A stretch of DNA of 8,256 nt from JAXGPP01 sp964436865 (GTDB lineage Bacteria > Planctomycetota > Planctomycetia > Pirellulales > Thermoguttaceae), in assembly GCA_964436865.1 (NCBI GenBank), contig CAYTFK010000310.1, positions 1 to 8,256 on the forward strand. The letters run 5' to 3'. This document shows, one piece after another, positions 1 to 6,007 of the stretch. Under the pieces are notes generated by a model. The model was not told where the DNA came from. It did not search any database and saw only the letters and a program-made list of their open reading frames with translations. The position numbers were made by a program, and so were the translations under genes. Positions within the stretch are counted from its first letter, which is position 1. Each line of letters opens with the position of its first letter.

Positions 1-432
1 GCGTACGAGTTCTGGGGCGTCGCCTGGTTGACTTACGACCCCTACCGGTTCGGCTGGCATGCCTACATCAACCAGAGCGGCGAGCCGGGCAAGTTTACCT
101 GGGTTCGATATCCCAATGGTGACGGCTACCTCCTCTATCCCGGCAAGCCGCTTGGCCACGATGGTCCGGTCAGTTCGATCCGTTTTGAACAGGCCCGCGA
201 GGGAGTTGAAGACTACGAGTACCTGTATCGGCTGCGCCAGCTTGCCGAAGAGGCGAGCGCTGCGGGCCGCGATTCCAACGTGGCCGAGGAGGCGCTGTCG
301 ACAGCCGCGTCGCTCGTTGAGATTCCGAACCGCGGCGGCCGCTATTCGAGCGCGATTCTGCCCGATCCAGAACGCCTGTACGAGGTACGGCGGCAGGTCG
401 CGGCGGCGATCGAACAGTTGAAGGATGATTGA
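1..432 (+). CDS. C-terminal part of a DUF4091 / glycoside-hydrolase-like protein (5' end outside window)
   Basis: The frame is open from base 1 and ends at TGA 430-432, so about 143 C-terminal residues are visible and the true start lies to the left. The residues run WGVAWLTYDPY..GWH, then WVRYPNGDGYLLYPGKP, then DGPVSSIRFEQAREGVEDYEYL. This is the typical end of the DUF4091 domain, found at the C terminus of large, often secreted planctomycete proteins related to glycoside hydrolases (GH123-like). The aromatic residues and the GDGYLLYPG loop belong to the end of the barrel; the EDYEYL helix and the following Ala/Glu-rich helices close the domain. The actual substrate and any signal peptide cannot be judged from this fragment. 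It overlaps the following CDF gene by 8 bases, which implies co-transcription although the functions look unrelated. Confidence 0.85.
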   Translation, partial: AYEFWGVAWLTYDPYRFGWHAYINQSGEPGKFTWVRYPNGDGYLLYPGKPLGHDGPVSSIRFEQAREGVEDYEYLYRLRQLAEEASAAGRDSNVAEEALSTAASLVEIPNRGGRYSSAILPDPERLYEVRRQVAAAIEQLKDD

Positions 433-1393
433 TGTTCCCGCCAGCCCAAGCAAGCACATGAGCCCGCCAAGCAGAGAAGGCCGGAACCTGCTGGCCGTAA
501 ACATCGGCCTGGCGGCCAACGTCCTCCTGGCCGTGCTCAAGACGGCCGTGGGCATCGCTGGTCACAGCCCGGCCTTGCTGGCCGACGGCATCAATTCAAC
601 GTCCGACGTGGCCTACCTGATCATCGTGCGGATCTTCATGGGCCTGGCCGGCAAGCCGCCGGATCGGGAACATCCACTTGGACACCGCCAGTTGGAGAGC
701 ATTGCCGCGCTGGTGATCGGGGCGTTTGTGATCGCCGCCGCTATCGCCATCTTCTGGAATGCGATCGATGATGTATTTGATATGCTGACCGGCGCCAGTG
801 ATCGGCCCGTGGCCGAACCGGCGGCGCTGTGGGTGGCCCTGTTCACGTTCGTCGTCAAGGTGGGGTTGACGGTATTTACCTATCGCGTCGGGCGCAAGAC
901 GGGAAGCATCGCCGTGCTGGCACTGGCCCAGGATCACCGCAACGATGTGTTCTCCATCTCTACCGCCACAATTGGCATCATGCTCGGCCGCACCGGATAC
1001 GCCTGGCTCGACCCCTTGGCTGCGGCCATGGTGGCGCTGGTGATCCTCTATACCGGCATCAGCATCCTCCGCGACTCGTCGGCCGACCTGATGGACATCC
1101 TGCCCAACCAGGCGATCTATGAACATATGCGGCACCTCATCCAGTCGGTGCCCGGTGTAGACGAACTGGAAGAAATTCATGTGCATAAGATCGGCTTCTA
1201 TCTGCTCGTGGACGTGACGATCGGCGTCGACGGCCGGCTGACTGTCCAGGAGGGGGATGGCATCGCCAGTCGCGTCGAACAAATCCTCACCGACAATATC
1301 GAATACCTCCGCCACATATCGGTCCACTACCATCCCAGCCGCGCGCACGCGAACGACGCAGCTTCAGTTCGTTCGCCGGGCAAGTCAACCTAA
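425..1393 (+). CDS. Cation diffusion facilitator (CDF) family metal exporter
   Basis: The product is 322 residues, the usual CDF length, and would export a divalent metal across the inner membrane in exchange for protons. About six membrane segments are visible (roughly residues 21-44, 50-73, 91-112, 133-152, 164-186 and 191-213), followed by the soluble C-terminal dimerisation domain (about 220-310), which ends in a His-rich VHYHPS. Family signatures are HSPALLADGINSTSD in TM2, the loop PPDREHPLGHRQLES, and AQDHRND in TM5. The transport site reads N57xxxD61 in TM2 and D170xxxD174 in TM5, rather than the D/HxxxD of Zn exporters such as FieF. From family knowledge an all-oxygen site of this type leans towards Mn or Fe; that is inference. 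ATG 425 overlaps the upstream gene; ATG 458 (residue 12) is an alternative start, and neither has a well-placed Shine-Dalgarno. An inverted repeat follows the stop. Confidence 0.9.
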   Translation: MIDVPASPSKHMSPPSREGRNLLAVNIGLAANVLLAVLKTAVGIAGHSPALLADGINSTSDVAYLIIVRIFMGLAGKPPDREHPLGHRQLESIAALVIGAFVIAAAIAIFWNAIDDVFDMLTGASDRPVAEPAALWVALFTFVVKVGLTVFTYRVGRKTGSIAVLALAQDHRNDVFSISTATIGIMLGRTGYAWLDPLAAAMVALVILYTGISILRDSSADLMDILPNQAIYEHMRHLIQSVPGVDELEEIHVHKIGFYLLVDVTIGVDGRLTVQEGDGIASRVEQILTDNIEYLRHISVHYHPSRAHANDAASVRSPGKST

Positions 1394-1396
1394 AGC

Positions 1397-1420
1397 ATGC
1401 GATTCGGACCTGAATCGCAT
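1397..1420 (+). terminator. Inverted repeat just after the CDF stop codon, probable transcript end
   Basis: ATGCGATTC (1397-1405) and GAATCGCAT (1412-1420) are perfect 9-base complements around a 6-base loop, starting 3 bases after the CDF stop. A pyrimidine-rich stretch (CGTCCGTCCTCCCTCTTA) follows instead of a run of T. It may be a weak terminator, an mRNA-stabilising hairpin, or a dyad operator. Confidence 0.5.
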
Positions 1421-1468
1421 CGTCCGTCCTCCCTCTTAGTGGGGTCGGTTGGCGGAATGAAGCGGCTG

Positions 1469-1486
1469 GTGGAACGATGGTTCCAC
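1469..1486 (+). repeat. Short perfect hairpin in the CDF-kinase gap
   Basis: GTGGAAC (1469-1475) and GTTCCAC (1480-1486) form a 7-base stem around GATG. No T run follows. It lies about 175 bases before the kinase start and could be a protein-binding dyad or chance; no function is assigned. Confidence 0.3.
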
Positions 1487-1533
1487 GGCGATGCGGCCGA
1501 TCGTAGCGCTTGGCGCGATGCCTCGGTGAAGTA

Positions 1534-1595
1534 CCGCCGGAATGGAGGGGGTTGTTCGCAGCAAGGCCGGCATTCGCGACGCTTCCGGCGGTTTT
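1534..1595 (+). promoter_or_regulatory. Leader-like terminator hairpin upstream of the histidine kinase
   Basis: CCGCCGGAA (1534-1542) pairs perfectly with TTCCGGCGG (1583-1591), and TTTT (1592-1595) follows directly, as in an intrinsic terminator. The enclosed 40 bases contain GCCGG (1566-1570), which could instead pair with CCGGC (1585-1589), so two mutually exclusive folds exist. It lies about 66 bases before the kinase ATG. It may be an attenuator or leader, or simply a second terminator for the upstream operon. The rest of the 1394-1661 gap shows no convincing gene, and I could not pick a promoter with confidence. Confidence 0.3.
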
Positions 1596-1661
1596 CTCGG
1601 TCTATCCTTTCGAAGCGAAGGACAACACGCCGAGCCAGGCGATTGACTCCTGGAACCGTCC

Positions 1662-3692
1662 ATGGCCAGACAGCCGACCTCACATCGCATTCTCCTCATC
1701 GCCGCGGCGAGTGCGGTGCGCGATGAACTCCGCCGCGTCCTGACGGCGGGGGGCGAAGGACTGGCGGGGAGGACGCGCATCGAGTGGCCGACGCTCGCCG
1801 ATTTGCAGATCGACGTCGCAGCCAGCCTGAGGGAAGGGATAGATCTGATGCGGCACGAGGCGTCCGGGGCCCCCTATGCCCTGGTTGTGATCGATGCCCC
1901 GACCTGCGACCTGGCGGAACCGGCAGCCGGCCTCCGTCGGCTGCGAGAATTCCATCAGGCCTTGCCGCTCGTCGTGGTCGCCGACGCGGAAACCCATTCG
2001 GAGTGGATCACGGCCCTGGCGCCGATGGAGCGGGCCGCGATGGTCGCTCGGCCGTTTCGCGACTTTGAAATGCGGCAATTGGCCGCCGCGCTGATCGACG
2101 CGGACGGGGCCCGCCGCGCCGCCGGCGACATGCAACAGCAATTGGCCGCGACGCGCCGCGAGGTCGAGGCGTGGCGCAAGGAAGCCGAGGAGGCCAATCA
2201 CGTCAAGAGCCATTTCATGGCCAACGTGAGCCACGAGATCCGAACGCCGTTGAACGCGATCCTCGGCTTCTCGCGGCTGCTGATGAGGGAGCCGCTCGCG
2301 CCCCATCAACTGGAGAAACTGCGCTACGTGCACGACGCCGGCAGCACGCTGCTGGCGATCGTCGACGACGTGCTGGACTTCTCGCGACTGGCGGCCGGCA
2401 AGTTCGTGCTCAGGCCGGTGCGATTCTCGCTCGAGGAAGTGTTCCGCGAGATCGATGCGGCGATCCGCTCGTCGGCGGAGTCCAAGGGCATCGAGCTTCT
2501 GCTCCGGGTCGACCCCACGGTTCCGGTCAACCTGGAAGGGGACGTCTCGCAGTTGCGTCAAATCCTGCTGAAACTGGTCGACAACGCCATCAAGTTTACC
2601 GAGCGGGGTTCGGTGCAGGTCCGGGCGGTGCTCGAGGAACAGACGGCAGACGAGGCCCGGGTGCGGCTGAGCGTAACCGACACCGGCGTGGGCATCCCGG
2701 CCGATCGCCAGTTGGTTATTTTCGAGGCCTTCCGCCAGGCGGACGGCTCGAACACGCGCCGCTACGGCGGCCTGGGGCTGGGGCTGACGATCGTCAAGGA
2801 ACTGACGGACCTGATGAAGGGGCAAGTCGGCTTCACCAGCGCCGCCGATCAGGGGAGCAGCTTCTGGGTGACGATTCCCCTGACGCAGGTTCCCAAGTCG
2901 GATTCCGAGCCGTCCCGAACCTCGCCGGCAGTGATGGAAGTGGAAAGGCCCGACCAACCCAGTCAAGGCGCCGCCGGGCCGCGGATCCTGGTGGCCGAGG
3001 ACGACCGGCTCAATCGCACGCTGCTGGAGGCCGTGCTGGTGAAACTGGGATGCACGGTGGATCTCGTGGAAAACGGCTGCGACGCGCTGGCAGCCGCGCG
3101 GCGAGACCGCTACGACCTCATCTTCATGGACGTGCAGATGCCGAAAATGGACGGTCTGACCGCCATTCAGCGGATCCGCCGGCGCGAACACGGCGGGACG
3201 CGGGTGCCGATCGTGGTGCTCACCGCGATGGTCCGCTCCGAGGACCGGCAGCGGTGTCTGTCGGCAGGAGCCGACGAGTTCGTGACCAAGCCGTTCACCG
3301 CCGAGTTCATTGCCCGTGTGCTCCAGCGTCACGTCCTGTCGTGGTCGCGTTTCGGCCAGGACCGGCAGCGAGGAGGGGCCGCGGAGCGGGACTCGGAGGC
3401 GACCGCGGTGCGACTGCGCCAAGCCTTGCGGCGGGGCGCGTTTCCGATCGTCGAGTCGCTTGCGGGCGAGTCGCGGCAACGGGCGCTGCGGCTGCAGATG
3501 CGCGAGGCGGCCGATCACGCCATGCGCGTGCAGATGGCGGCTCGGGCCCGCGATCCGCGCCGGGCGGCGGCGGCGATCGACAAGCTCGATTTCGCGCTCC
3601 GCTCGGCGGCGGCCGAGTGGAGATGCCCGGACGCAACCATTCATTCTTCCCGTGTCGCAGTAGCAGTTTTAGAGGAGGTCGCCGAGCCATGA
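1662..3692 (+). CDS. Soluble hybrid histidine kinase: pseudo-receiver, HisKA, HATPase_c, receiver
   Basis: The product is 676 residues with no membrane segment, hence cytoplasmic. Residues about 8-140 resemble a receiver fold (RILLIAAAS, ALVVIDAP, VARPF), but the acidic pair is Ala14-Ala15 and the usual Lys is Arg130; Asp78 remains at the phospho-acceptor position. A charged, probably coiled helix (about 145-180) leads to HisKA with phospho-acceptor H191 (NVSHEIRTPLN). HATPase_c follows, with D307-N308 (DNAIKF), the G1 box D340TGVGIP, an F box (FEAFRQAD) and G2 (GGLGLGLTIVKEL). The C-terminal receiver is intact: E446-D447-D448, phospho-Asp D490, T521, K543. The last ~120 residues are Arg/Ala-rich and helical with no recognisable Hpt motif. 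ATG 1662 is the only sensible start because the frame has a TGA at 1644; the ribosome site is weak. The stop overlaps the next ATG, so the pair is translationally coupled. The input signal is unknown. Confidence 0.92.
   Translation: MARQPTSHRILLIAAASAVRDELRRVLTAGGEGLAGRTRIEWPTLADLQIDVAASLREGIDLMRHEASGAPYALVVIDAPTCDLAEPAAGLRRLREFHQALPLVVVADAETHSEWITALAPMERAAMVARPFRDFEMRQLAAALIDADGARRAAGDMQQQLAATRREVEAWRKEAEEANHVKSHFMANVSHEIRTPLNAILGFSRLLMREPLAPHQLEKLRYVHDAGSTLLAIVDDVLDFSRLAAGKFVLRPVRFSLEEVFREIDAAIRSSAESKGIELLLRVDPTVPVNLEGDVSQLRQILLKLVDNAIKFTERGSVQVRAVLEEQTADEARVRLSVTDTGVGIPADRQLVIFEAFRQADGSNTRRYGGLGLGLTIVKELTDLMKGQVGFTSAADQGSSFWVTIPLTQVPKSDSEPSRTSPAVMEVERPDQPSQGAAGPRILVAEDDRLNRTLLEAVLVKLGCTVDLVENGCDALAAARRDRYDLIFMDVQMPKMDGLTAIQRIRRREHGGTRVPIVVLTAMVRSEDRQRCLSAGADEFVTKPFTAEFIARVLQRHVLSWSRFGQDRQRGGAAERDSEATAVRLRQALRRGAFPIVESLAGESRQRALRLQMREAADHAMRVQMAARARDPRRAAAAIDKLDFALRSAAAEWRCPDATIHSSRVAVAVLEEVAEP
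3673..3678 (+). promoter_or_regulatory. Shine-Dalgarno AGGAGG that fixes the start of the dual-receiver gene
   Basis: AGGAGG ends 10 bases before ATG 3689 and lies inside the kinase 3' end. It decides the start of the second gene, whose reading frame is otherwise open far upstream within the kinase gene. Confidence 0.7.
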
Positions 3693-4570
3693 AGTGCCTG
3701 ATTGTTGACGATGACCCCGCGTGCCGGCGGCTGGTCAAATGCCTGCTTTCACCGTATGGCCACTGCGACCTGGCGCACGACGGACACGAGGCGATCGGCG
3801 CGTTCCGCATGGCTCTGGAAGCGGGCCACGGCTACGATCTCATCTGCCTCGACATCATGATGCCGGGGCTGGACGGCCACGAGGTGCTGGCCGCGCTCCG
3901 CGAACTGGAGCGCCAACGCGGCATCCGCGGCAGCGATGCCGCCAAAGTGGTGATGACCACGGCGCTGATGGACTCCCGGAACTGCATCCAGGCATTCTCG
4001 GAAGGTTGCGAGAGCTACGTGACCAAGCCGATCGAGGAGCAGCAACTGCTGGCGGAAGTGCGCAAGCTGCTGGGCGAACTGCACCGCGAAATGGCCGAGC
4101 CCGGCGCGGCGCGGCAACAGGGCGGCATGCCGCGATACCGCTTCGTGCGCAACACGCCGGGCCGCTTCCTGATTGTGGACGACGACCGGGTGTGCCGCGA
4201 ACTGCTCAAGGAGATGCTTTCCTCGTACGGCCACTGCGACTTCGCCTACGACGGGGCCGAGGCCGCCGACGCTTTGCGGCTGGCGATCGAGGACGGCACG
4301 TCGTACGACCTGGTCTGCCTGGACATCATGATGCCCGGCACGACGGGGCACGACGCCTTGATGGCGATCCGCGCCTTGGAGGCGGCGAACGGTATCTACG
4401 GGTCCGATGGAGTCAAGGTGGTGATGACGACCGCGCTGCGCGATGCGAAGCAGTGCATCCAGGCTTTCCGCGAGGGCTGCGAGAGCTTCGTGACCAAGCC
4501 GGTCGACGAGCAGGTGCTCCTCGATACGCTTTGCCGCCTGGGGGTGTTGAAGGAAGACACGGCGGGGTAG
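3689..4570 (+). CDS. Stand-alone response regulator with two tandem receiver domains
   Basis: The product is 293 residues made of two CheY-like domains and no output domain. REC1 (about 1-128) has D7-D8-D9, phospho-Asp D55 in LICLDIMMPG, T91 and K113. REC2 (about 158-290) has D164-D165-D166, phospho-Asp D212 in LVCLDIMMPG, T248 and K270, so both should accept phosphate. A linker of about 30 residues joins them. The halves are close copies: both carry YGHCD, KVVMTTAL, CIQAF.EGCES and VTKP, and the matches remain visible in the DNA, so a tandem duplication is likely. The ATG lies in an ATGA overlap with the kinase stop, with AGGAGG upstream, so the kinase is the likely phosphodonor. It probably acts by protein-protein contact or as a phosphate sink; the partner is not in the window. 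Confidence 0.92.
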   Translation: MKCLIVDDDPACRRLVKCLLSPYGHCDLAHDGHEAIGAFRMALEAGHGYDLICLDIMMPGLDGHEVLAALRELERQRGIRGSDAAKVVMTTALMDSRNCIQAFSEGCESYVTKPIEEQQLLAEVRKLLGELHREMAEPGAARQQGGMPRYRFVRNTPGRFLIVDDDRVCRELLKEMLSSYGHCDFAYDGAEAADALRLAIEDGTSYDLVCLDIMMPGTTGHDALMAIRALEAANGIYGSDGVKVVMTTALRDAKQCIQAFREGCESFVTKPVDEQVLLDTLCRLGVLKEDTAG

Positions 4571-4600
4571 CCGCGGCCGCCGGCACGCGCCGGATGGTAC

Positions 4601-4624
4601 ATTGTTGCATCGATGCGCAACAAT
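4601..4624 (+). terminator. Inverted repeat after the dual-receiver gene, possible transcript end
   Basis: ATTGTTGC (4601-4608) and GCAACAAT (4617-4624) are perfect 8-base complements, 30 bases after the stop. Just before it, CCGGC (4580-4584) and GCCGG (4589-4593) form a 5-base GC stem. There is no T run, so rho-independent termination is unproven; a 3'-end stabilising structure is equally possible. Confidence 0.35.
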
Positions 4625-4710
4625 AAACGCAGTGCTGCGATTCGTGCGTCGCGGGGCATGGCGGCAAGTGCAAGGGACAAAGGGATTTCGCACCGACCCG
4701 CTCGACGCAA

Positions 4711-4740
4711 CTTCGTACGTACTGTGAGGTACGTGTTGAA
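4711..4740. repeat. Imperfect hairpin in the convergent gap
   Basis: ACGTAC (4717-4722) pairs with GTACGT (4729-4734) around TGTGAG, and the outer CTTC (4711-4714) pairs with GAAG past a small internal loop. It would fold in either strand's transcript. If a leftward RNA starts near 4936, this would lie about 200 bases into it. Confidence 0.25.
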
Positions 4741-4884
4741 GCTGGCGCCGAGTACCATGCTACCCGGGGGGCTGCACCAATGGAGTGTGCATCGCGTGAC
4801 TCTGCCGCGCCGGTAGAGCACTGTGGCATCGAAGCGAAACGCCTTTTGGAGTGTGACGAATTGAGAATGAACGAACGCGGGTGG

Positions 4885-4936
4885 GCCCGATTTGTCGGGC
4901 GGCCCTCGCCGGCGAACGGAGGTCCGTCGCAGCCGG
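4885..4936 (-). ncRNA. Candidate 5' part of a small or antisense RNA (two stacked hairpins)
   Basis: Starting about where the promoter at 4942-4971 should initiate, the minus strand folds into two consecutive hairpins. The first is CCGGC (4936-4932) with GCCGG (4913-4909), then ACGGA (4927-4923) with TCCGT (4920-4916), separated by a small internal loop. The second is GCCCGA (4900-4895) with TCGGGC (4890-4885) around CAAA. No coding frame downstream looks real, so a structured RNA is the simplest reading. Its 3' end is unclear because no T-run terminator follows. If it continued past 4570 it would be antisense to the dual-receiver mRNA. This is an inference from promoter plus folding; I recognise no known RNA family. 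Confidence 0.35.
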
Positions 4937-4941
4937 GGGTT

Positions 4942-4971
4942 AGTATACCTGCGTTCATGTATGTTTGTCAA
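4942..4971 (-). promoter_or_regulatory. Near-consensus sigma-70-type promoter facing left
   Basis: On the minus strand, TTGACA (4971-4966) is followed after 18 bases by TATACT (4947-4942). This is a perfect -35 and a five-of-six -10 with acceptable spacing, within an otherwise GC-rich region. Initiation is expected around 4936. No gene lies directly downstream on that strand, which is why a non-coding transcript is proposed. Confidence 0.55.
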
Positions 4972-5141
4972 TAACCAAACCGGCCGGAGTTGGCGAGTTT
5001 TGCTCGAGTTTCTGGAGGGGGTCGGTAGAGCGGCGGAGATGTTTCACGCAGAGCCGCGGGGGGGCAAACGGAGGAGGCGTCGCGGTCCGTGGCCTGAAAG
5101 GCCGATGTGGAGGACGAGGCGGACGCGCGTTCAGCCCCTTG

Positions 5142-5267
5142 TCAGACATCGAGCGGCACGCTGTTGCGCTCAAGATCGGTGAACGGATAGACGCCGCGCG
5201 CTTTAAAGAGTGGCAGCAGCTTTTCAGGCCCGTGTTCCATCTTGAATTGCAACTCCGCCTTGGTGAT
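5142..5267 (-). pseudogene. Protein-like C-terminal fragment, possible gene remnant
   Basis: Downstream of the TorD gene the minus strand has a 41-codon open stretch ending in TGA (5144-5142). Its composition is that of a real protein rather than a GC-driven shadow: ITKAELQFKMEHG, then KLLPLFKARGVYPFTDLE, then RNSVPLDV at the end. It is bounded on the 5' side by an in-frame TGA (5270-5268), and the sequence before it is repeat-like, so no proper start is visible; an internal ATG (5240-5238) would leave only about 32 residues. I do not recognise the family. It may be the 3' remnant of a gene truncated by rearrangement, or a small gene with an unusual start. Confidence 0.4.
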
Positions 5268-5300
5268 TCAGACGCAGAGTAGAGGGGCGTTCTCTTTCCC

Positions 5301-5340
5301 GAACAATGAGCTGAATAGTGAATGGGGAACAGGGCAATGG
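5301..5340 (+). repeat. Degenerate heptad repeat block downstream of torD
   Basis: Consecutive 7-base units GAATAGT, GAATGGG, GAACAGG and GCAATGG occupy 5313-5340, with a related GAACAAT at 5301-5307. The units share the GAATNNN pattern of the arrays at 6895-7001; for example GAATAG(T/C)GAATG(G/A)GGAA(C/T)A is common to both places. It lies between the TorD stop and the gene fragment. Confidence 0.5.
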
Positions 5341-5350
5341 GCCTATTCGT

Positions 5351-6007
5351 TCAGCTTTCCTCGTTCGGCTTGCCGCATTCCACCATTTCGTCGTCGAGCA
5401 TGGGGAGCAGCGGGCCAGCGGATGGGGACGGGGCCGGGGGCGGGCCGACGAGGCGGGCGAGAACGGCGGAAGCGGTGGCAAGGTAGGAGATGCCCGACTG
5501 GCCCAGGGACTGAGCCAGCGGGTGGGCGAGCGGGGCGAGATGTTCGGCGATGAATCGATCGCGGACGCCGGCAGTGATCGCAGCCCGATCGTCGTCGCCA
5601 TCAAGCAACGCGTAGGCCTGCTTGAAGTAGAGATAGCCCACGAAGCTGACTTCGACCGCCACGTGGTCAGGTGCTTCGGGGAGGGAGGGCTGGAAACCGA
5701 AGGCCTCATAGGCGGCCAGGAGTTCGCCCAGGAACTGGCCGGGCAAGATCGAACCGCGATGGCTCACCTCGCGGGGAGCGGCCGGGCCGCCCGGTCCGAG
5801 CGTGGTGTGGTAGAGCGGTTCGCTCGCCTCGTCACGGGCCGCCCGGGCAGCCTGCTTGAGTTCGCCATCGTTTGCTTCGCGGGCTAGAGCGGCAACGTCG
5901 GTCTGCCAGAGGTCGGACGGAGGCTCGAGCAAGAGGGCGATCAGCCGCCACTGGGCTGAGCAGCGAAGTAGCTCAATGACTTGATGATCGGTGAGTGTGC
6001 TCGTCAT
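5351..6007 (-). CDS. TorD/NarJ-family molybdoenzyme maturation chaperone
   Basis: The product is 218 residues, normal for the all-helical TorD/DmsD/NarJ family, cytoplasmic proteins that bind the apo catalytic subunit until the molybdenum cofactor is inserted and the complex is released for export. Visible signatures are the N-terminal helix pair (ELLRCSAQWRLIALLLEPPSD), a LGPGGPAAPREVSHRG segment in place of the family's usual loop before the core helices, and PDHVAVEVSFVGYLYFKQAYALL, matching the family PDHxxxELxFMxxL motif. The Pro-rich tail (PPPAPSPSAGP) is probably disordered. ATG 6007 forms an ATGA overlap with the stop of the heme-subunit gene and has no good Shine-Dalgarno, so translation is probably coupled. 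Its position after the Fe-S and heme subunits supports a dedicated chaperone. The frame is open further upstream, but that part overlaps the heme gene and is not coding. Confidence 0.88.
   Translation of the reverse strand: MTSTLTDHQVIELLRCSAQWRLIALLLEPPSDLWQTDVAALAREANDGELKQAARAARDEASEPLYHTTLGPGGPAAPREVSHRGSILPGQFLGELLAAYEAFGFQPSLPEAPDHVAVEVSFVGYLYFKQAYALLDGDDDRAAITAGVRDRFIAEHLAPLAHPLAQSLGQSGISYLATASAVLARLVGPPPAPSPSAGPLLPMLDDEMVECGKPNEES

Larger units (their letters stand above)
4571..5141. other. Convergent intergenic region without a confident gene
   Basis: The plus-strand signalling operon ends at its left and the minus-strand respiratory operon points towards its right. Open frames here on either strand have unnatural composition and match no family I recognise. 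Visible content is several hairpins (4580-4593, 4601-4624, 4711-4740, 4885-4936, 5091-5103) and a leftward promoter at 4942-4971. No tRNA, rRNA, tmRNA, RNase P or SRP signature was found. Confidence 0.6.

Noticed and set aside
1680..3644. 654-codon open frame antisense to the histidine kinase
   Set aside because: It mirrors the codon pattern of the GC-rich kinase gene, is full of His/Arg/Gly with no domain, and the opposite strand encodes a complete multi-domain kinase.
2171..3688. Open plus-strand frame extending the dual-receiver gene far upstream through the kinase gene
   Set aside because: The translated extension is Arg/Gly/Ala-rich shadow sequence; a strong Shine-Dalgarno and ATG at 3689 give the receiver gene its start.
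3749..4693. 314-codon minus-strand frame opposite the dual-receiver gene
   Set aside because: The His/Arg-rich translation lacks any motif; the plus strand encodes two intact receivers.
4811..4830. tRNA-like string GGTAGAGCA
   Set aside because: It resembles a D arm, but no T-arm GGTTCGAAT-type sequence, anticodon arm or acceptor pairing is found around it.
4858..4878. Possible further heptads GAATTGA GAATGAA CGAACGC
   Set aside because: Only two units fit the pattern, too few to distinguish from chance.
4396..4971. Overlapping 181- and 191-codon minus-strand frames downstream of the leftward promoter
   Set aside because: Composition is unlike a protein, they run antisense into the receiver gene, and their starts fall at or before the predicted transcription start.
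4965..5282. 105-codon plus-strand frame in the convergent gap
   Set aside because: It is Gly/Arg-rich with no recognisable motif, and it overlaps the more protein-like minus-strand fragment.
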